Made by a program: the position numbers and the translations under genes. Below are positions 43,703 to 52,915 of a stretch of DNA of 60,378 bases, in pieces. The DNA lies in contig JAIKWZ010000064.1 of NCBI GenBank assembly GCA_024684375.1, positions 1 to 60,378 of the forward strand. The letters run 5' to 3'. The notes under the pieces are model-generated. The model did no database searches. It saw nothing but the letters and a program-made list of their open reading frames with translations, and was not told the DNA's origin. The DNA comes from Clostridiales bacterium (lineage in GTDB: Bacteria; Bacillota; Clostridia; Christensenellales; Aristaeellaceae). How positions within the stretch are numbered: position 1 is the stretch's first letter; each line of letters opens with the position of its first letter.

Positions 43703-43939
43703 TTCCGTCTGAAACCAGGACAGATATATTTCATTATTATCAGGCCGAACGGATCGACTGCCGACGCGGGATAACATCCCGCACGCAGCTTTCGCTTTAT
43801 TGTATTTATAGAGTTGATAGTTCCGTTTCATAACGCTCATTCGGGTGTAATTGTGAAAAAGAGCATATGAATGAAGGCTTTCCTTGTATAGACTCTGACA
43901 GCCTGTCTTTGTTTCGGTCCAGATTATGGCACAACAGAG
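43703..43939. other. Intergenic stretch without recognised gene
   Basis: Only a perfect seven-pair stem (43766-43772 with 43776-43782) was found, without a T-run. No open frame, promoter pair or RNA family was recognised. Confidence 0.5.
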
Positions 43940-43968
43940 AGCGAAGCGCTGAAGCGCTTCGCTTTTTT
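43940..43968 (+). terminator. Rho-independent terminator, rightward
   Basis: An 11-pair stem AGCGAAGCGCT/AGCGCTTCGCT with a two-base gap is followed by six T. It lies about 240 bases after nagB. Confidence 0.85.
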
Positions 43969-43972
43969 GTAT

Positions 43973-43997
43973 AAAAAAAACGGCAGCTTCGCCGCCG
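43973..43997 (-). terminator. Terminator after the SLOG-family gene, leftward
   Basis: CGGCGGC pairs with GCTGCCG (one wobble) around GAA and is followed on the minus strand by eight T. Confidence 0.8.
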
Positions 43998-44033
43998 AGG
44001 AGGCTTTTTTCGTTTAAGCAGTTCGCAAAACCG

Positions 44034-44579
44034 TCAAAACTCCCGTACCGAAAAATCCCTGGGGTCGATTATCGATCCGTGCTTGCCCGCGTCCAGCGCC
44101 AGCTTGATGGTATTGCGCGTGCCGCCGCGTGTGCCGTCGTAGACCGACAGAAGTCGGTCGCAGCGCATAACCATGTATCTGTTGCGTTCATTCATGCAGA
44201 AAGGTGAGTAAACGGAGCACACTGTCGTAATAATGTCCGTCCCGAGTTTGATCTTCTCAAGCTTTCGGGCGTCGACGTCACGCCATTTCAAGGAATGTTC
44301 CGGGCAGGGAAGCGCCAGCTCCAGCGTTATCCCGGGAAAAGATTCCCTCGCCCGAATGACCTGCATTGCGCAGAGCAGGTCCGAACCCAGCGCTCCGCCG
44401 CTGATAAAATGAGAAAAGCCTTCCCGTATCAGTGAGCAGACCATATAGTACACTATCTCGGAAACGCGATTGTACTCGTCGCTTTCCTCTTCCCCGAGGA
44501 ATCCGTATTTTGAAGGTCGGTGGCCTGTGAATGCGCACACCTTTCCCGGGGAAGGCGGGCGGTGTTCTATTCTGTACAC
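44034..44579 (-). CDS. SLOG-family protein (DUF1273/YpsA-like)
   Basis: A 181-aa Rossmann-like protein. CAFTGHRPSKYGF is the family signature and GGALGSD the ligand-binding glycine loop; the end contains YDGTRGGTRNTIKLA. SLOG proteins bind nucleotide-derived ligands; YpsA of Bacillus affects cell division, but the molecular role is not settled. The GTG at 44579 follows AAGGAAA and overlaps the end of the HAD gene by 13 bases, so it is the last gene of the CapA operon. Confidence 0.8.
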   Translation of the reverse strand: MYRIEHRPPSPGKVCAFTGHRPSKYGFLGEEESDEYNRVSEIVYYMVCSLIREGFSHFISGGALGSDLLCAMQVIRARESFPGITLELALPCPEHSLKWRDVDARKLEKIKLGTDIITTVCSVYSPFCMNERNRYMVMRCDRLLSVYDGTRGGTRNTIKLALDAGKHGSIIDPRDFSVREF

Positions 44580-45310
44580 AGAGGGATTTCCTTCACTCCG
44601 CTGTTATGAGCATCCACCAGCTCTTCCACTTCTTCCAGGTCATGGGCAAGCGCGCCTCGCCATTCAAATTCCGGGAGCGGCCAGGTCAGGTAATGGTCAC
44701 GCACCATCCTGATCTGTCGTATTCCAAGTCTCCCCGCAGCGTACAGGTTAGCGCCGATATCCTCAACAAACACGCACTCCTCCGGATTCGCGTTGGCTTC
44801 TTCCAAAGCTTTAAGGAATATTCCCTCATCAGGCTTTTGACAGCCAACGAGACAGCTGACAGTGAAAAAGGACAGTTCATCGCACAGCCCCGTGTTTATC
44901 AGCGCCCGTATCATCGACGGCATGGCGTTTGAAACAAAACCCACCCGATACTTCCGGCTGAGCTTGTTCACCATTCTGACCGAATCCGGATACAGCTGGT
45001 ACTTGCTGTCGTCGTATGTCTGGAACCTGACCATCTTCATAATGTCTTCGTCTTCAAGCTTTACGCCAAGATGCTCGCTCATGGCGCGGGTGAAGCGGAT
45101 CCTGCACTCCGCCTCGTGCTTAAAGCCGGTTATCAGCTGGCCTTCATCCACGAAATGCAGATGTTTTTTCAGGCCTTCACGGGCAAGCTGCTCGTCGATC
45201 TCGAAACCGTATTTCGCCTTGAGTTCCTCAAGGCCGGGGGCCATCATCCACTCCCCCGTCAGAGGATAAGTGACTACCCCGCCGCAGTCCATCATTATCG
45301 TTTTTATCAT
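44567..45310 (-). CDS. HAD-superfamily hydrolase, subfamily IA
   Basis: A 247-aa phosphatase-like protein. Motif I is MDCGGVVT with the nucleophile Asp, motif II VSNAMPS, motif III a Lys in GCQKPDEGIF, and motif IV FVEDIGANL. The DxGG form of motif I is seen in the epoxide-hydrolase/YihX branch of HAD phosphatases. The substrate is unknown. The start ATG overlaps the stop region of the DUF402 gene. Confidence 0.82.
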   Translation of the reverse strand: MIKTIMMDCGGVVTYPLTGEWMMAPGLEELKAKYGFEIDEQLAREGLKKHLHFVDEGQLITGFKHEAECRIRFTRAMSEHLGVKLEDEDIMKMVRFQTYDDSKYQLYPDSVRMVNKLSRKYRVGFVSNAMPSMIRALINTGLCDELSFFTVSCLVGCQKPDEGIFLKALEEANANPEECVFVEDIGANLYAAGRLGIRQIRMVRDHYLTWPLPEFEWRGALAHDLEEVEELVDAHNSGVKEIPLCTE

Positions 45311-45312
45311 AT

Positions 45313-45864
45313 TCAGTCTGCCTTTTCCAACTGTTTTGACAGCTCATTCCTTATCTCGGCGCACCAGGCAAAAAACTCCGCCTTATGCTCCGATATGAAG
45401 CAAAGCAGTTCCTTCCGGGCCGCGTACGCAATTGCCCGCTGCTGCCGTGTTATTTCGCCCGTGTCACAGGCGTGTTCCAGTTCGTCGGCGTCGAGCATGT
45501 AAACATCCGGGTCGTCAGGGGCGATGACAACATCCAGGAACAGGTCTGAAAACCCCGACCTTCCGCCGTCTTCGACCCTGTTTTCGTCTGTGATGTCAAA
45601 ATAGCATTCGCTTATGACGCCCTCTTTGTCAAACATGACCGTGGCCCACACTTGCCTTCCCATTAAAGCGATCTGGAGCCACTGGTATCCGTTCGAGGTG
45701 ATCTTTACCCGTCTTCGCCCGACTGACACCGAAAAATCATCCGCGCTCGTCATGTGCAGGAGCCCCGCGATGCCTTCCGATCCAAAGGCGCTGATGCGCC
45801 TTTCCGCATACAGGCGCGAATGGATGCCTTTCCACTCGCGCCTTAATATAGTTTTTTGCTTCAT
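45313..45864 (-). CDS. DUF402-domain protein
   Basis: A 183-aa protein of the DUF402 family, whose characterised members hydrolyse nucleoside tri- and diphosphates (Ntdp) or act in RNA maturation. The family block is CYFDITDENRVEDGGRSGF followed by FLDVVIAPDDPDVYMLDADE, holding the conserved acidic metal ligands. Its ATG follows the CapA stop directly, so it is co-translated in the operon. Confidence 0.78.
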   Translation of the reverse strand: MKQKTILRREWKGIHSRLYAERRISAFGSEGIAGLLHMTSADDFSVSVGRRRVKITSNGYQWLQIALMGRQVWATVMFDKEGVISECYFDITDENRVEDGGRSGFSDLFLDVVIAPDDPDVYMLDADELEHACDTGEITRQQRAIAYAARKELLCFISEHKAEFFAWCAEIRNELSKQLEKAD

Positions 45865-47355
45865 TCAGTTCGCGATCATGGTGCCTACGCCGGAAGACAT
45901 AACCTTCACCTGGAAGTTGTAGCTGTCTACCATGGCCTGATACTCCGAGGCAGACATGCCGCTGGGTCTGGTGCCGTTGAGCACATAGGTCGCGGCGTTG
46001 AGCACCACGTAGCTGCTCCCGGTCTTCCAAACGTAAACGGGGATGTATTCAGGGGAAACGATTTCAAATGAGCCGTCTGACTTTTCCCGTATGGTAAAAT
46101 CGAACACTATGCCGCCGTCACAGGCAACGCGGTCTCCGTTTTTATTCTTTACCCAATCATGCTCGGACAGGAAATTACCCAAAGAATAAACGCACAGCGT
46201 CTTCTGCGCTTCCCCGAACTGGTTCGTGCCGCTGAGCCATTCCGCCCTCTGCACTACATGCGGGTGGCCGCCTACGATTATGTCCACCCCCGCTGAGACC
46301 AGATTTCTGGCAAGCTTGGTCTGGTTTTCGTCCGGAGTCGAGTAATACTCAGTCCCCCAGTGCATGTAGCAAACGATCACGTCGGCACCCGCCTCCCTGA
46401 GCGCTTTGGCGTCGTTCGCGGCGTTTGAGTTGCTTACAGCGTTCACGCCGAACTGCATTGCTCTGGCGTCCAGTCCCTTGGCCCTGTCCATGCTGTTAAG
46501 GGACACGGTGTAGTTCATGAACCCTACCTTTATCCCGTTTATTTCATAGATGACCGGAGCGGATTTTTCTTCTTTTGAGCGGTTCGCGCCAATGTGCTTG
46601 AGGCCGGCTTTCTCGCAATTTGAGATCTCCGCCATAAGCCCGTCGTACCACCCGTCCAGCATGTGGTTGTTGGCCAGCGTCAGCATATCCACGCCGCAGT
46701 CCACAAGGTTTAGCATCAGGTATTCGGGGGTATTGAACTGCGGGTAGCCGCTGTATCCGTATTTGTAGTACTTTTTTCCGCCCATTGAGCCGTCAACGTT
46801 CGCCACAGTAAAGTCTGCGTTCTGCATGGTGTAAGAGATGTAGCCGAGCATTTCCGAAAAATCGTACGGGTATTTGTTATTATTCGCGCTGGCATAGTTT
46901 TTCCCGCTGGCAAGAATCTTCGTGTCCATCACGAAGTCACCTACCGTGCGTATCCTGGCGGAACGCAGCCCGGCCGCGTTTGGCACGTAAGGCGTTGGAG
47001 TAGGCGCGGAAACCGCGGAAGGTTCCACAGCAGCCTGAGTAGGCTCCGGAGTGTGATTTTCAGGCTCAGGAGTCTCTATAGGGCTGATGTTCGCGCTGAC
47101 GTTGTAGTTCTCCACTTTCGTGTTCTTTTTTATCAGACTTTTTATGCCCATCACGCTCAGCGTGATTATGCCGCCCAGTACCACTACGATCAGAGCCAGT
47201 GCTACCAGCGTTTCAACGTCTATGCCAAAAAGCGTTTTTTTGCGGCCCTTTCGCCTGGGCGGCCTGCGATTTACATTATTTGAACCTTTGGAGCCGCCCC
47301 TCGCGAGGACAGTCCTGCCCGAAGTATTCCTTGAGTAACGTGATCTGTCGCTCAT
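45865..47355 (-). CDS. CapA-family metallophosphatase-like protein
   Basis: A 496-aa membrane-anchored protein. A very basic cytoplasmic start (PPRRKGRKK) is followed by a membrane helix near residues 50-72, a Pro/Thr/Glu linker and the extracellular CapA domain. Metal and active-site motifs include TVGDFVMD, ANNHMLDGWYDGL, CYMHWGTEY and VGGHPHVVQ. The family is named for poly-gamma-glutamate capsule synthesis, but many members in gut Firmicutes have no known polymer. No capB or capC is nearby. TTAAGGAG precedes ATG. It leads an operon with DUF402, HAD and SLOG genes. Confidence 0.85.
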   Translation of the reverse strand: MSDRSRYSRNTSGRTVLARGGSKGSNNVNRRPPRRKGRKKTLFGIDVETLVALALIVVVLGGIITLSVMGIKSLIKKNTKVENYNVSANISPIETPEPENHTPEPTQAAVEPSAVSAPTPTPYVPNAAGLRSARIRTVGDFVMDTKILASGKNYASANNNKYPYDFSEMLGYISYTMQNADFTVANVDGSMGGKKYYKYGYSGYPQFNTPEYLMLNLVDCGVDMLTLANNHMLDGWYDGLMAEISNCEKAGLKHIGANRSKEEKSAPVIYEINGIKVGFMNYTVSLNSMDRAKGLDARAMQFGVNAVSNSNAANDAKALREAGADVIVCYMHWGTEYYSTPDENQTKLARNLVSAGVDIIVGGHPHVVQRAEWLSGTNQFGEAQKTLCVYSLGNFLSEHDWVKNKNGDRVACDGGIVFDFTIREKSDGSFEIVSPEYIPVYVWKTGSSYVVLNAATYVLNGTRPSGMSASEYQAMVDSYNFQVKVMSSGVGTMIAN

Positions 47356-47389
47356 CGTTTTCTCCTTAACAAGTACTGAACTGAGTTTA

Positions 47390-47418
47390 ATTATATCACA
47401 TCAGGCCGAAAAACGCCA
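47390..47418 (-). promoter_or_regulatory. Possible promoter of the CapA operon
   Basis: A perfect TATAAT (minus strand, 47390-47395) about 35 bases before the start; the -35 hexamer TGGCGT at 17 bases is poor. Confidence 0.4.
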
Positions 47419-47458
47419 CACTGCGCTGAAAAATAACGCTGTTCCGAGTTATACGAGT

Positions 47459-47496
47459 ATAAAAATGTTCCGCGCCTGTTCAGACAGGTGCGGAAC
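47459..47496 (-). terminator. Terminator after the ferredoxin gene
   Basis: GTTCCGC plus CCTGT pairs with ACAGG plus GCGGAAC around a four-base loop, followed on the minus strand by ATTTTTATA. Confidence 0.8.
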
Positions 47497-47523
47497 GCGC
47501 AAATCATGCTACCGGTTTGGAAA

Positions 47524-47694
47524 TTATTCCTCAGCGGGTGCTCCTACCGGGCAGTTCTCGGCGCAGGCGCCGCAGGAAATGCACTTCTCAGGGTCGATAA
47601 CGTACTGACCGTCACCTTCGGTGATGGCTTCCACGGGGCAGTTGGCCGCGCAGGCGCCGCAGGAAACACAAGCGTCACTGATTTTGTATGCCAT
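47524..47694 (-). CDS. 2[4Fe-4S] ferredoxin
   Basis: A 56-aa clostridial-type ferredoxin. The two cluster motifs CVSCGACAANCP and CISCGACAENCP are complete, arranged as an internal duplication. It carries low-potential electrons in the cytoplasm, for example for hydrogenase, pyruvate oxidoreductase or the confurcating ETF complex encoded elsewhere in this window. GGGAGG precedes the ATG, it has a consensus promoter, and a terminator follows, so it is a single-gene unit. Confidence 0.95.
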   Translation of the reverse strand: MAYKISDACVSCGACAANCPVEAITEGDGQYVIDPEKCISCGACAENCPVGAPAEE

Positions 47695-47723
47695 TATTTA
47701 ATCCTCCCTAATTGGTTTAGATT

Positions 47724-47752
47724 ATTATATCACATAATTGACCGGTTTTCAA
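47724..47752 (-). promoter_or_regulatory. Sigma-A promoter of the ferredoxin gene
   Basis: On the minus strand TTGAAA (47747-47752) and TATAAT (47724-47729) with a 17-base spacer. Confidence 0.75.
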
Positions 47753-47780
47753 GCCCTGTCATCCATAAGAAGCATTATTT

Positions 47781-49457
47781 CTAAAACAGCCCGGTGATCC
47801 TTCCCGTTTCGTCGATATCTATGTTTTCGGCGGCGGGCGTTTTGGGGAGCCCCGGCATGGTCATGATCTCGCCGGTCAACGCCACGATGAAGCCGGCGCC
47901 CAGGGAAAGCTTCAGGCTGCGCACGGTTATTTTGAAATGCTCAGGAGCGCCCAGAAGCGCTGGGTCGTCGCTGAAGGAATACTGTGTCTTTGCCACGCAC
48001 ACGGGCATGCGTTCATAGCCGAGCTTTCTTATTTCTCTGAGCTGTTTTTGCGCATCAGCCGTAAACTCAACCCCGTCTCCGCCGTAGATCTTGGTGGTCA
48101 GCGTATTCAGCTTCTCCCTGACAGTAGCATTCGCTTCGTAGGCAAAGACAAACCCGGCGTTGTCCTGTTCGCACAGCTTTACGACTTCTTCCGCCAGCGT
48201 CTTGGCTCCTTCGCCGCCCTTGGCCCAGCACTCGCACTCAACAGCTTTGATCCCGTTTTCTGCGCACAGACGCCTGAGCGTGTCGAGCTCGGCGCGCGTG
48301 TCGGAGGGGAACCTGTTCACTGAGACCACCGCTCCAAGCCCGTAAACGCCTGTGATATTTCTGTAATGTCTCAGGAGATTCGGGAAGCCCTTTACCATGG
48401 CGTCCATGTTTTCGTCAGCAAGCTGTTTTTTGTCCGCACCGCCGTGGAGCTTCAGCGCCCTGACGGTCGCAACGATGACCACCGCGTTCGGTTTAATGCC
48501 GGCAGCGCGGCACTTGATGTCAAGGAATTTTTCAGCGCCGAGATCCGCGCCGAAACCGGCTTCCGTGACCGTGTAATCCGCGACGCTCATGGCCAGCTTC
48601 GTCGCGATGACGGACGAACAGCCGTGAGCGATGTTCGCGAAGGGGCCCCCGTGTACGAACGCGGGCGTACCCTCTATCGTCTGCACTAAATTGGGCTTTA
48701 TCGCGTCCTTAAGGAGCACTGTCATTGCTCCGTCTGCCTTAATGTCCGCGCAGGTGACAGGCCTGGAATCGTAGGTATAGCCTACCACCATTCGGCCCAG
48801 ACGCGCCTTAAGGTCAGAAAGAGAATCCGCAAGGCACAGCACCGCCATGACCTCGGAAGCCACAGTGATGTCAAATCCGTCCTCCCTGGGCACGCCGTTG
48901 GCCTTGCCTCCCAGGCCGCTTATTATGCTTCTGAGCTGGCGGTCGTTCATATCTACTGCCCGTCTCCAGCAGATGCGGCGGGGGTCTATGTTGAGCCGGT
49001 TGCCCTGTTGGATGTGGTTGTCCACCATGGCAGCCAACAGGTTATTGGCCGCGCCTATGGCGTGGAAATCCCCCGTGAAGTGCAGGTTTATGTCCTCCAT
49101 GGGCAGCAGCTGCGCCCTGCCTCCTCCGGCCGCGCCGCCCTTTACGCCGAACACCGGCCCCAGGCTGGGCTCCCTGAGCGCCGCCGCGGCGCGTTTTCCA
49201 ATATAGCTCAAACCGTCCGCGAGGCCGACGCTTGTGGTGGTCTTGCCCTCTCCCGCCGCAGTGGGCGTGATAGCCGTCACAAGTATCAGTTTGCCCTTGC
49301 CGCCTTCCCTCGCGGGCAGCCTGTCCGCGTCGATCTTCGCCTTATATTTGCCGTAGTTTTCCAGCGCATCCTCCGGTATATCCAGCTTCGCGGCTATCTC
49401 GGATATTGGCCGTATCTGCGCGCTTTGAGCAATTTCTATATCGCTTAAATACTGCAT
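47781..49457 (-). CDS. fhs: Formate--tetrahydrofolate ligase
   Basis: A 558-aa enzyme of full family length that makes 10-formyl-THF from formate, THF and ATP. The ATP loop is [17 protein letters not shown], and the characteristic blocks [32 protein letters not shown] and [18 protein letters not shown] are intact. It serves one-carbon supply for purines or an acetogenic or formate branch; no other Wood-Ljungdahl gene is in the window. GAGGAG precedes the ATG and a promoter lies at 49481-49509. Confidence 0.96.
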   Translation of the reverse strand: MQYLSDIEIAQSAQIRPISEIAAKLDIPEDALENYGKYKAKIDADRLPAREGGKGKLILVTAITPTAAGEGKTTTSVGLADGLSYIGKRAAAALREPSLGPVFGVKGGAAGGGRAQLLPMEDINLHFTGDFHAIGAANNLLAAMVDNHIQQGNRLNIDPRRICWRRAVDMNDRQLRSIISGLGGKANGVPREDGFDITVASEVMAVLCLADSLSDLKARLGRMVVGYTYDSRPVTCADIKADGAMTVLLKDAIKPNLVQTIEGTPAFVHGGPFANIAHGCSSVIATKLAMSVADYTVTEAGFGADLGAEKFLDIKCRAAGIKPNAVVIVATVRALKLHGGADKKQLADENMDAMVKGFPNLLRHYRNITGVYGLGAVVSVNRFPSDTRAELDTLRRLCAENGIKAVECECWAKGGEGAKTLAEEVVKLCEQDNAGFVFAYEANATVREKLNTLTTKIYGGDGVEFTADAQKQLREIRKLGYERMPVCVAKTQYSFSDDPALLGAPEHFKITVRSLKLSLGAGFIVALTGEIMTMPGLPKTPAAENIDIDETGRITGLF

Positions 49458-49480
49458 GGCAGTCTCCTCATTTTTTGTCG

Positions 49481-49509
49481 ATTATATAATATAGCACCTG
49501 ACTTTTCAA
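49481..49509 (-). promoter_or_regulatory. Sigma-A promoter of fhs
   Basis: On the minus strand TTGAAA (49504-49509) and TATAAT (49481-49486) with a 17-base spacer. Confidence 0.7.
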
Positions 49510-49542
49510 GCTTCCTGTATAAAACTTTTTGAGCGTTTCCGG

Positions 49543-49570
49543 TTGACTTTATGGAACGTTATGTTAAAAT
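49543..49570 (+). promoter_or_regulatory. Promoter of the ABC importer operon
   Basis: TTGACT (49543-49548) and TAAAAT (49565-49570) with a 16-base spacer, 30 bases before the GTG start, divergent from the fhs promoter. The short leader leaves no room for a riboswitch. Confidence 0.65.
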
Positions 49571-49599
49571 AATATCAGAAAAATATGGAGGTACTGTCC

Positions 49600-50607
49600 G
49601 TGAAGAAGCTTATCGGTCTATTGCTCGCTTTATCGCTGTGCCTGTCCTTTGGCGCATTTTGCGAAACACCCGTAACGCTCGATGTGGGCGTGCTGGCCAG
49701 TTACTATTCTGCCGCGATCTATTACGCCGACAAAATGGGATATGACACCGAAGAAGGCGTCGATTTCCTGCTCCAGGAGTTCGCTTCAGGCGCACCCATG
49801 AACGAAAGTTTCGCGGTCGGCGAACTGGAACTGGCTGATATGGGGCCCGCCGCCGTGCACGCGGTAGGGAAGTTTGATGCCTTCGTGATCGCCCAGAACG
49901 CCAAACAGGTCGCCGTCAACCTGATGGTGAAGCCGGACAGCCCTCTGCTTGCGGTCCAGGACGAAAACGGCGTTTACGGCAGCGCGGAGCTGGTCAAGGG
50001 CATGACTTTCCTCGGCCCATCCGGCACTTACGCCCACTACCTTATCATCGGTTACCTGAACTATCTTGGCCTTACGATCGACGATGTGAACTATGTCTCC
50101 GCGCAGTATCCCCAGGCTTCCGCCGCGTTCGAATTGGGTGACGGCGACATCTGCGCCATGCAGAACCCCAACGTGTATGACGCCAAGCAAAAAGGCTACG
50201 TTTCCCTGGGCGACCCCGCTGTCGTGGCGCCCATGTATGAGAACCTGGTGTGCGCCAGGTCCGCCTGCGAAGGAAAGACCGAAGCTGTCGTAAAGGCGCT
50301 GAAGGTCATTTACTGTGCTCAGGAAGACTTCATAAACGATGAAGCGCTTGCCGCCAAATGGCTCAAGGAATACTATGCGCACATGGGCTATTCCGCCAGC
50401 GACGAAGCCATAATGGACGAGATACAGAACCAAAAGCCTCTGCTCACTCTGGCCGAAGCCGTGCAGGTGCCCGTAGGCGAGTCCCTTATCGACACCGCCG
50501 TTTTCATGCAGAATCTTGACATGATCGATCAGGAACAGACTGACGTCGTCAAGCAGAACAAACGAAGCGACCTGCTGTACGCTGCCGCAGGTTCAGACGC
50601 CGAATAA
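49600..50607 (+). CDS. ABC transporter substrate-binding protein (NMT1/SsuA-like)
   Basis: A 335-aa exported binding protein. The GTG at 49600 is chosen because TATGGAGGT lies seven bases upstream; a longer frame from 49585 would put its start inside that site. Residues 1-20 are a signal peptide ending near GAFC. Mature sequence shows the NMT1/SsuA pattern: LASYYSAAIYYADKMGY, then the ADMGPAAVHAVGKFDA and GPSGTYAHYLIIGYL ligand loops. Relatives bind sulfonates, nitrate or pyrimidine precursors; the ligand here cannot be read. The cysteine at the processing site is not in a normal lipobox. First gene of a tight eight-gene operon. Confidence 0.85.
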   Translation: MKKLIGLLLALSLCLSFGAFCETPVTLDVGVLASYYSAAIYYADKMGYDTEEGVDFLLQEFASGAPMNESFAVGELELADMGPAAVHAVGKFDAFVIAQNAKQVAVNLMVKPDSPLLAVQDENGVYGSAELVKGMTFLGPSGTYAHYLIIGYLNYLGLTIDDVNYVSAQYPQASAAFELGDGDICAMQNPNVYDAKQKGYVSLGDPAVVAPMYENLVCARSACEGKTEAVVKALKVIYCAQEDFINDEALAAKWLKEYYAHMGYSASDEAIMDEIQNQKPLLTLAEAVQVPVGESLIDTAVFMQNLDMIDQEQTDVVKQNKRSDLLYAAAGSDAE

Positions 50608-50611
50608 TTCT

Positions 50612-51379
50612 GTGAAAAAAAGCCTGCTGTATCATCTGATATCAGTGCTTGCTTTGGGAGGTTTCGTGCTGGTGTGGCATCTCGCCACAGATGTCTGGCA
50701 CCTGACCTCCCCTAAGTTATTGCCCGGTCCCGTCAAGGTGTTCGAAGACTTTATTGCCAAGTTTTCCAGCAAAAGGTCAGACGGCGCCACTCTTCCGGAC
50801 CACACCTGGTCCAGCCTTGTGCTCGTGCTCAAGGGTTATTTTTTCGGTGTGCTTGTCGGGATGCCGCTTGGCATAATGATGGGCTGGAGCAAATGGGTCC
50901 GCAGGTTTATCCGCCCCCTGTTCGATCTGTTGCGCCCTATTCCTCCCGTGGGTTGGCTGCCGGTGGTGCTTATTCTGTTCGGAATAGGCCAGGAGGGCAA
51001 GGTGTTCATCATCTTTTTCGCCACTCTGATGCCTTGTGTCCTGAATGCATACAGCGGCATCACTCAGACCGGCGAAAGCCTTTTGACGCTTGCTCAGTCC
51101 TTCGGAGCCGGAAGAGTGAAACAATTGTTTTTTGTCGCCATTCCCTCCGCTCTTCCGCAGCTGTTTACAGGCTTGCGTACCGCTCTGTCCACCTCCTGGG
51201 CCACACTGGTGGCTGCGGAAATGCTTGCCGCGCAGAAGGGCTTGGGACACATGATACAGATCAACCGCATGAATTCCAACCCCTCGTACATAATCGTGGC
51301 CATGCTGGTCATCGGCGTGACCGGCGCGCTGTTTTCCCTTGTGCTCGGACTGGCGGAAAAACTGCTGAGGAGGAGCTGA
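50612..51379 (+). CDS. ABC transporter permease 1
   Basis: A 255-aa integral membrane protein with about six hydrophobic segments, of the SsuC/TauC type. The cytoplasmic coupling loop (LAQSFGAGRVKQLFFVAIPS then LPQLFTGLRTALS) is a clear EAA motif. The GTG start lies four bases after the binding protein stop, suggesting coupled translation. It should pair with permease 2, encoded next. Confidence 0.88.
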   Translation: MKKSLLYHLISVLALGGFVLVWHLATDVWHLTSPKLLPGPVKVFEDFIAKFSSKRSDGATLPDHTWSSLVLVLKGYFFGVLVGMPLGIMMGWSKWVRRFIRPLFDLLRPIPPVGWLPVVLILFGIGQEGKVFIIFFATLMPCVLNAYSGITQTGESLLTLAQSFGAGRVKQLFFVAIPSALPQLFTGLRTALSTSWATLVAAEMLAAQKGLGHMIQINRMNSNPSYIIVAMLVIGVTGALFSLVLGLAEKLLRRS

Positions 51380-51380
51380 T

Positions 51381-52187
51381 ATGAAGCTTTTCGGACAAAA
51401 CAGCTTATCTCCTGTTATAGGCAAAGCCAGGTACGCCGACTTCAGCTGCGCCGCGGTTTCGATTTGCCTGTTCCTGCTGTTCTGGCAGTTCTCCTCCGCG
51501 CTTTTTCCCCGTGCGCGTCTTATCCCGCCCCCCACTACCGTTATCCCCGCCTTTATTCGGAGCTTTTATGAACCCATCGGCTCCGAGACCATGCCCGGAC
51601 ATATCTTCAGAAGCCTTTACCGGGTGTTTTTAGGCTTTTCCCTCGCCTCGGTCACAGGCGTGACGCTTGGTATCCTCTCCGGCAGGAACCGCCTGGCCAA
51701 TGCCATTATAAACCCGTTTATTGAGATACTGCGCCCCATTCCCGGCATAGCCTGGATACCCATCGCGATTTTATGGTTCGGCACCGGGGAAAACGGCAAG
51801 GTCTTTATCCTTTTCATCGCGAGTTTCACTATCATCGCCGCAAATACCCACGACGGCGCCAGGCATGTGGATCCTGAGCTTGTCGGCGCGGCGCGTATGA
51901 TGGGAGCCTCAAGTACACGTATTTTCTTTACCGTAGTGCTCCCCTGCTGCGTTCCTCAGGTGTTTACCGGCCTACAAATTGGGCTTACGATCAACTTTAT
52001 GACCGTAGTCGCCGCCGAGATGATCCGTTCCCGCAGCGGTCTGGGCTGGGTAGTATCTACTGGCAACGATTCAGGCAATATGACACAGGTCATGGTGGGT
52101 CTTGTAGCGATCGGCATAATCGGGTTCGCCCTGAGCTCGCTGTTAAGGCTGGCGGAAAAGAGGCTGCTCATATGGAACGCGAACTGA
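51381..52187 (+). CDS. ABC transporter permease 2
   Basis: A 268-aa membrane protein of the same family, with the coupling loop ELVGAARMMGASSTRIFFTV then LPCCVPQVFTGLQ. AGGAGG precedes ATG, and the gene starts one base after permease 1 ends. Two different permeases imply a heterodimeric membrane channel, whereas SsuC/TauC systems usually use one gene. Confidence 0.88.
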   Translation: MKLFGQNSLSPVIGKARYADFSCAAVSICLFLLFWQFSSALFPRARLIPPPTTVIPAFIRSFYEPIGSETMPGHIFRSLYRVFLGFSLASVTGVTLGILSGRNRLANAIINPFIEILRPIPGIAWIPIAILWFGTGENGKVFILFIASFTIIAANTHDGARHVDPELVGAARMMGASSTRIFFTVVLPCCVPQVFTGLQIGLTINFMTVVAAEMIRSRSGLGWVVSTGNDSGNMTQVMVGLVAIGIIGFALSSLLRLAEKRLLIWNAN

Positions 52188-52915
52188 TCTGCTGTAATGG
52201 GCTGACAAAATCCTACGCCGGCAGGCGTGTGCTTGACGGAGTTTCTTTGCGCCTTGGCCAAAATGAATTTGTCAGCGTGCTCGGGCCCGGCAAATGCGGC
52301 AAAACAACACTTATTAAGCTGCTCAGCGGACTTGAGCGGCCCGACGCCGGTGAAGTGTTCATGGATGGCGCCGCGGTTTCCTCTCCCTCTCCGAAGCGGG
52401 GAGTAGTGTACCAGAACACGCTTTTGTTCAACTGGCTTACCGTGCTTGGCAATGTCAGGTACCCGCTCAGGAAACTGGGCAGACAGGAATCGCTGTCCCG
52501 TGCCATGAAATATATCGAACTCATGGGGCTGAAAGGCTTTGAAAAAGCGTATCCGAGGCAACTTTCGGGCGGCATGAAGCAGCGCTGCGGCATCGCGCGC
52601 ATATACGCCATGAAGCCCAGAGTGATCTTCATGGACGAGCCCTTCAGCCAGCTGGACGCGCAGACCCGCTATCTTATGCAGCTGGAACTGGAAAAGATAT
52701 TCCTGGGTGAAGGACAGAGCGTGCTTTTCGTTTCTAACAACATAGAAGAAGCAGTGTATCTCTCCGACCGCATTGTTGTGCTCTCTCCCTCACCCAGCCG
52801 TGTAGTCAAGGAGTTTCGTTTGGACCTGCCCCGCCCACGGAACTACCTGTCGCCTGAGTTCGTGCGCATTCGCGCCGAAATAGAACGCTGCCTGTCTGAG
52901 GTCTGCGATGGATGA
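52172..52915 (+). CDS. ABC transporter ATP-binding protein 1, altered Walker A and switch loop
   Basis: A 247-aa nucleotide-binding subunit. The Walker A loop is GPGKCGKTT (38-46), with Lys41 where Gly is normal. The signature LSGGM (131-135) and Walker B IFMDEP with Glu156 are normal. The switch histidine is Asn189 (VSNNIEEAV). It would give a good signature motif to its partner but hold a poor ATP site of its own. The start overlaps the end of permease 2 by 16 bases. Confidence 0.9.
   Translation: MERELICCNGLTKSYAGRRVLDGVSLRLGQNEFVSVLGPGKCGKTTLIKLLSGLERPDAGEVFMDGAAVSSPSPKRGVVYQNTLLFNWLTVLGNVRYPLRKLGRQESLSRAMKYIELMGLKGFEKAYPRQLSGGMKQRCGIARIYAMKPRVIFMDEPFSQLDAQTRYLMQLELEKIFLGEGQSVLFVSNNIEEAVYLSDRIVVLSPSPSRVVKEFRLDLPRPRNYLSPEFVRIRAEIERCLSEVCDG

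Noticed and set aside
43766..43782. Perfect hairpin after nagB, considered as terminator
   Set aside because: It has no T-run; the clear terminator is further on at 43940-43968.
49458..49599. Possible riboswitch before the importer operon
   Set aside because: The leader after the promoter is only about 25-30 bases and shows no known aptamer pattern.
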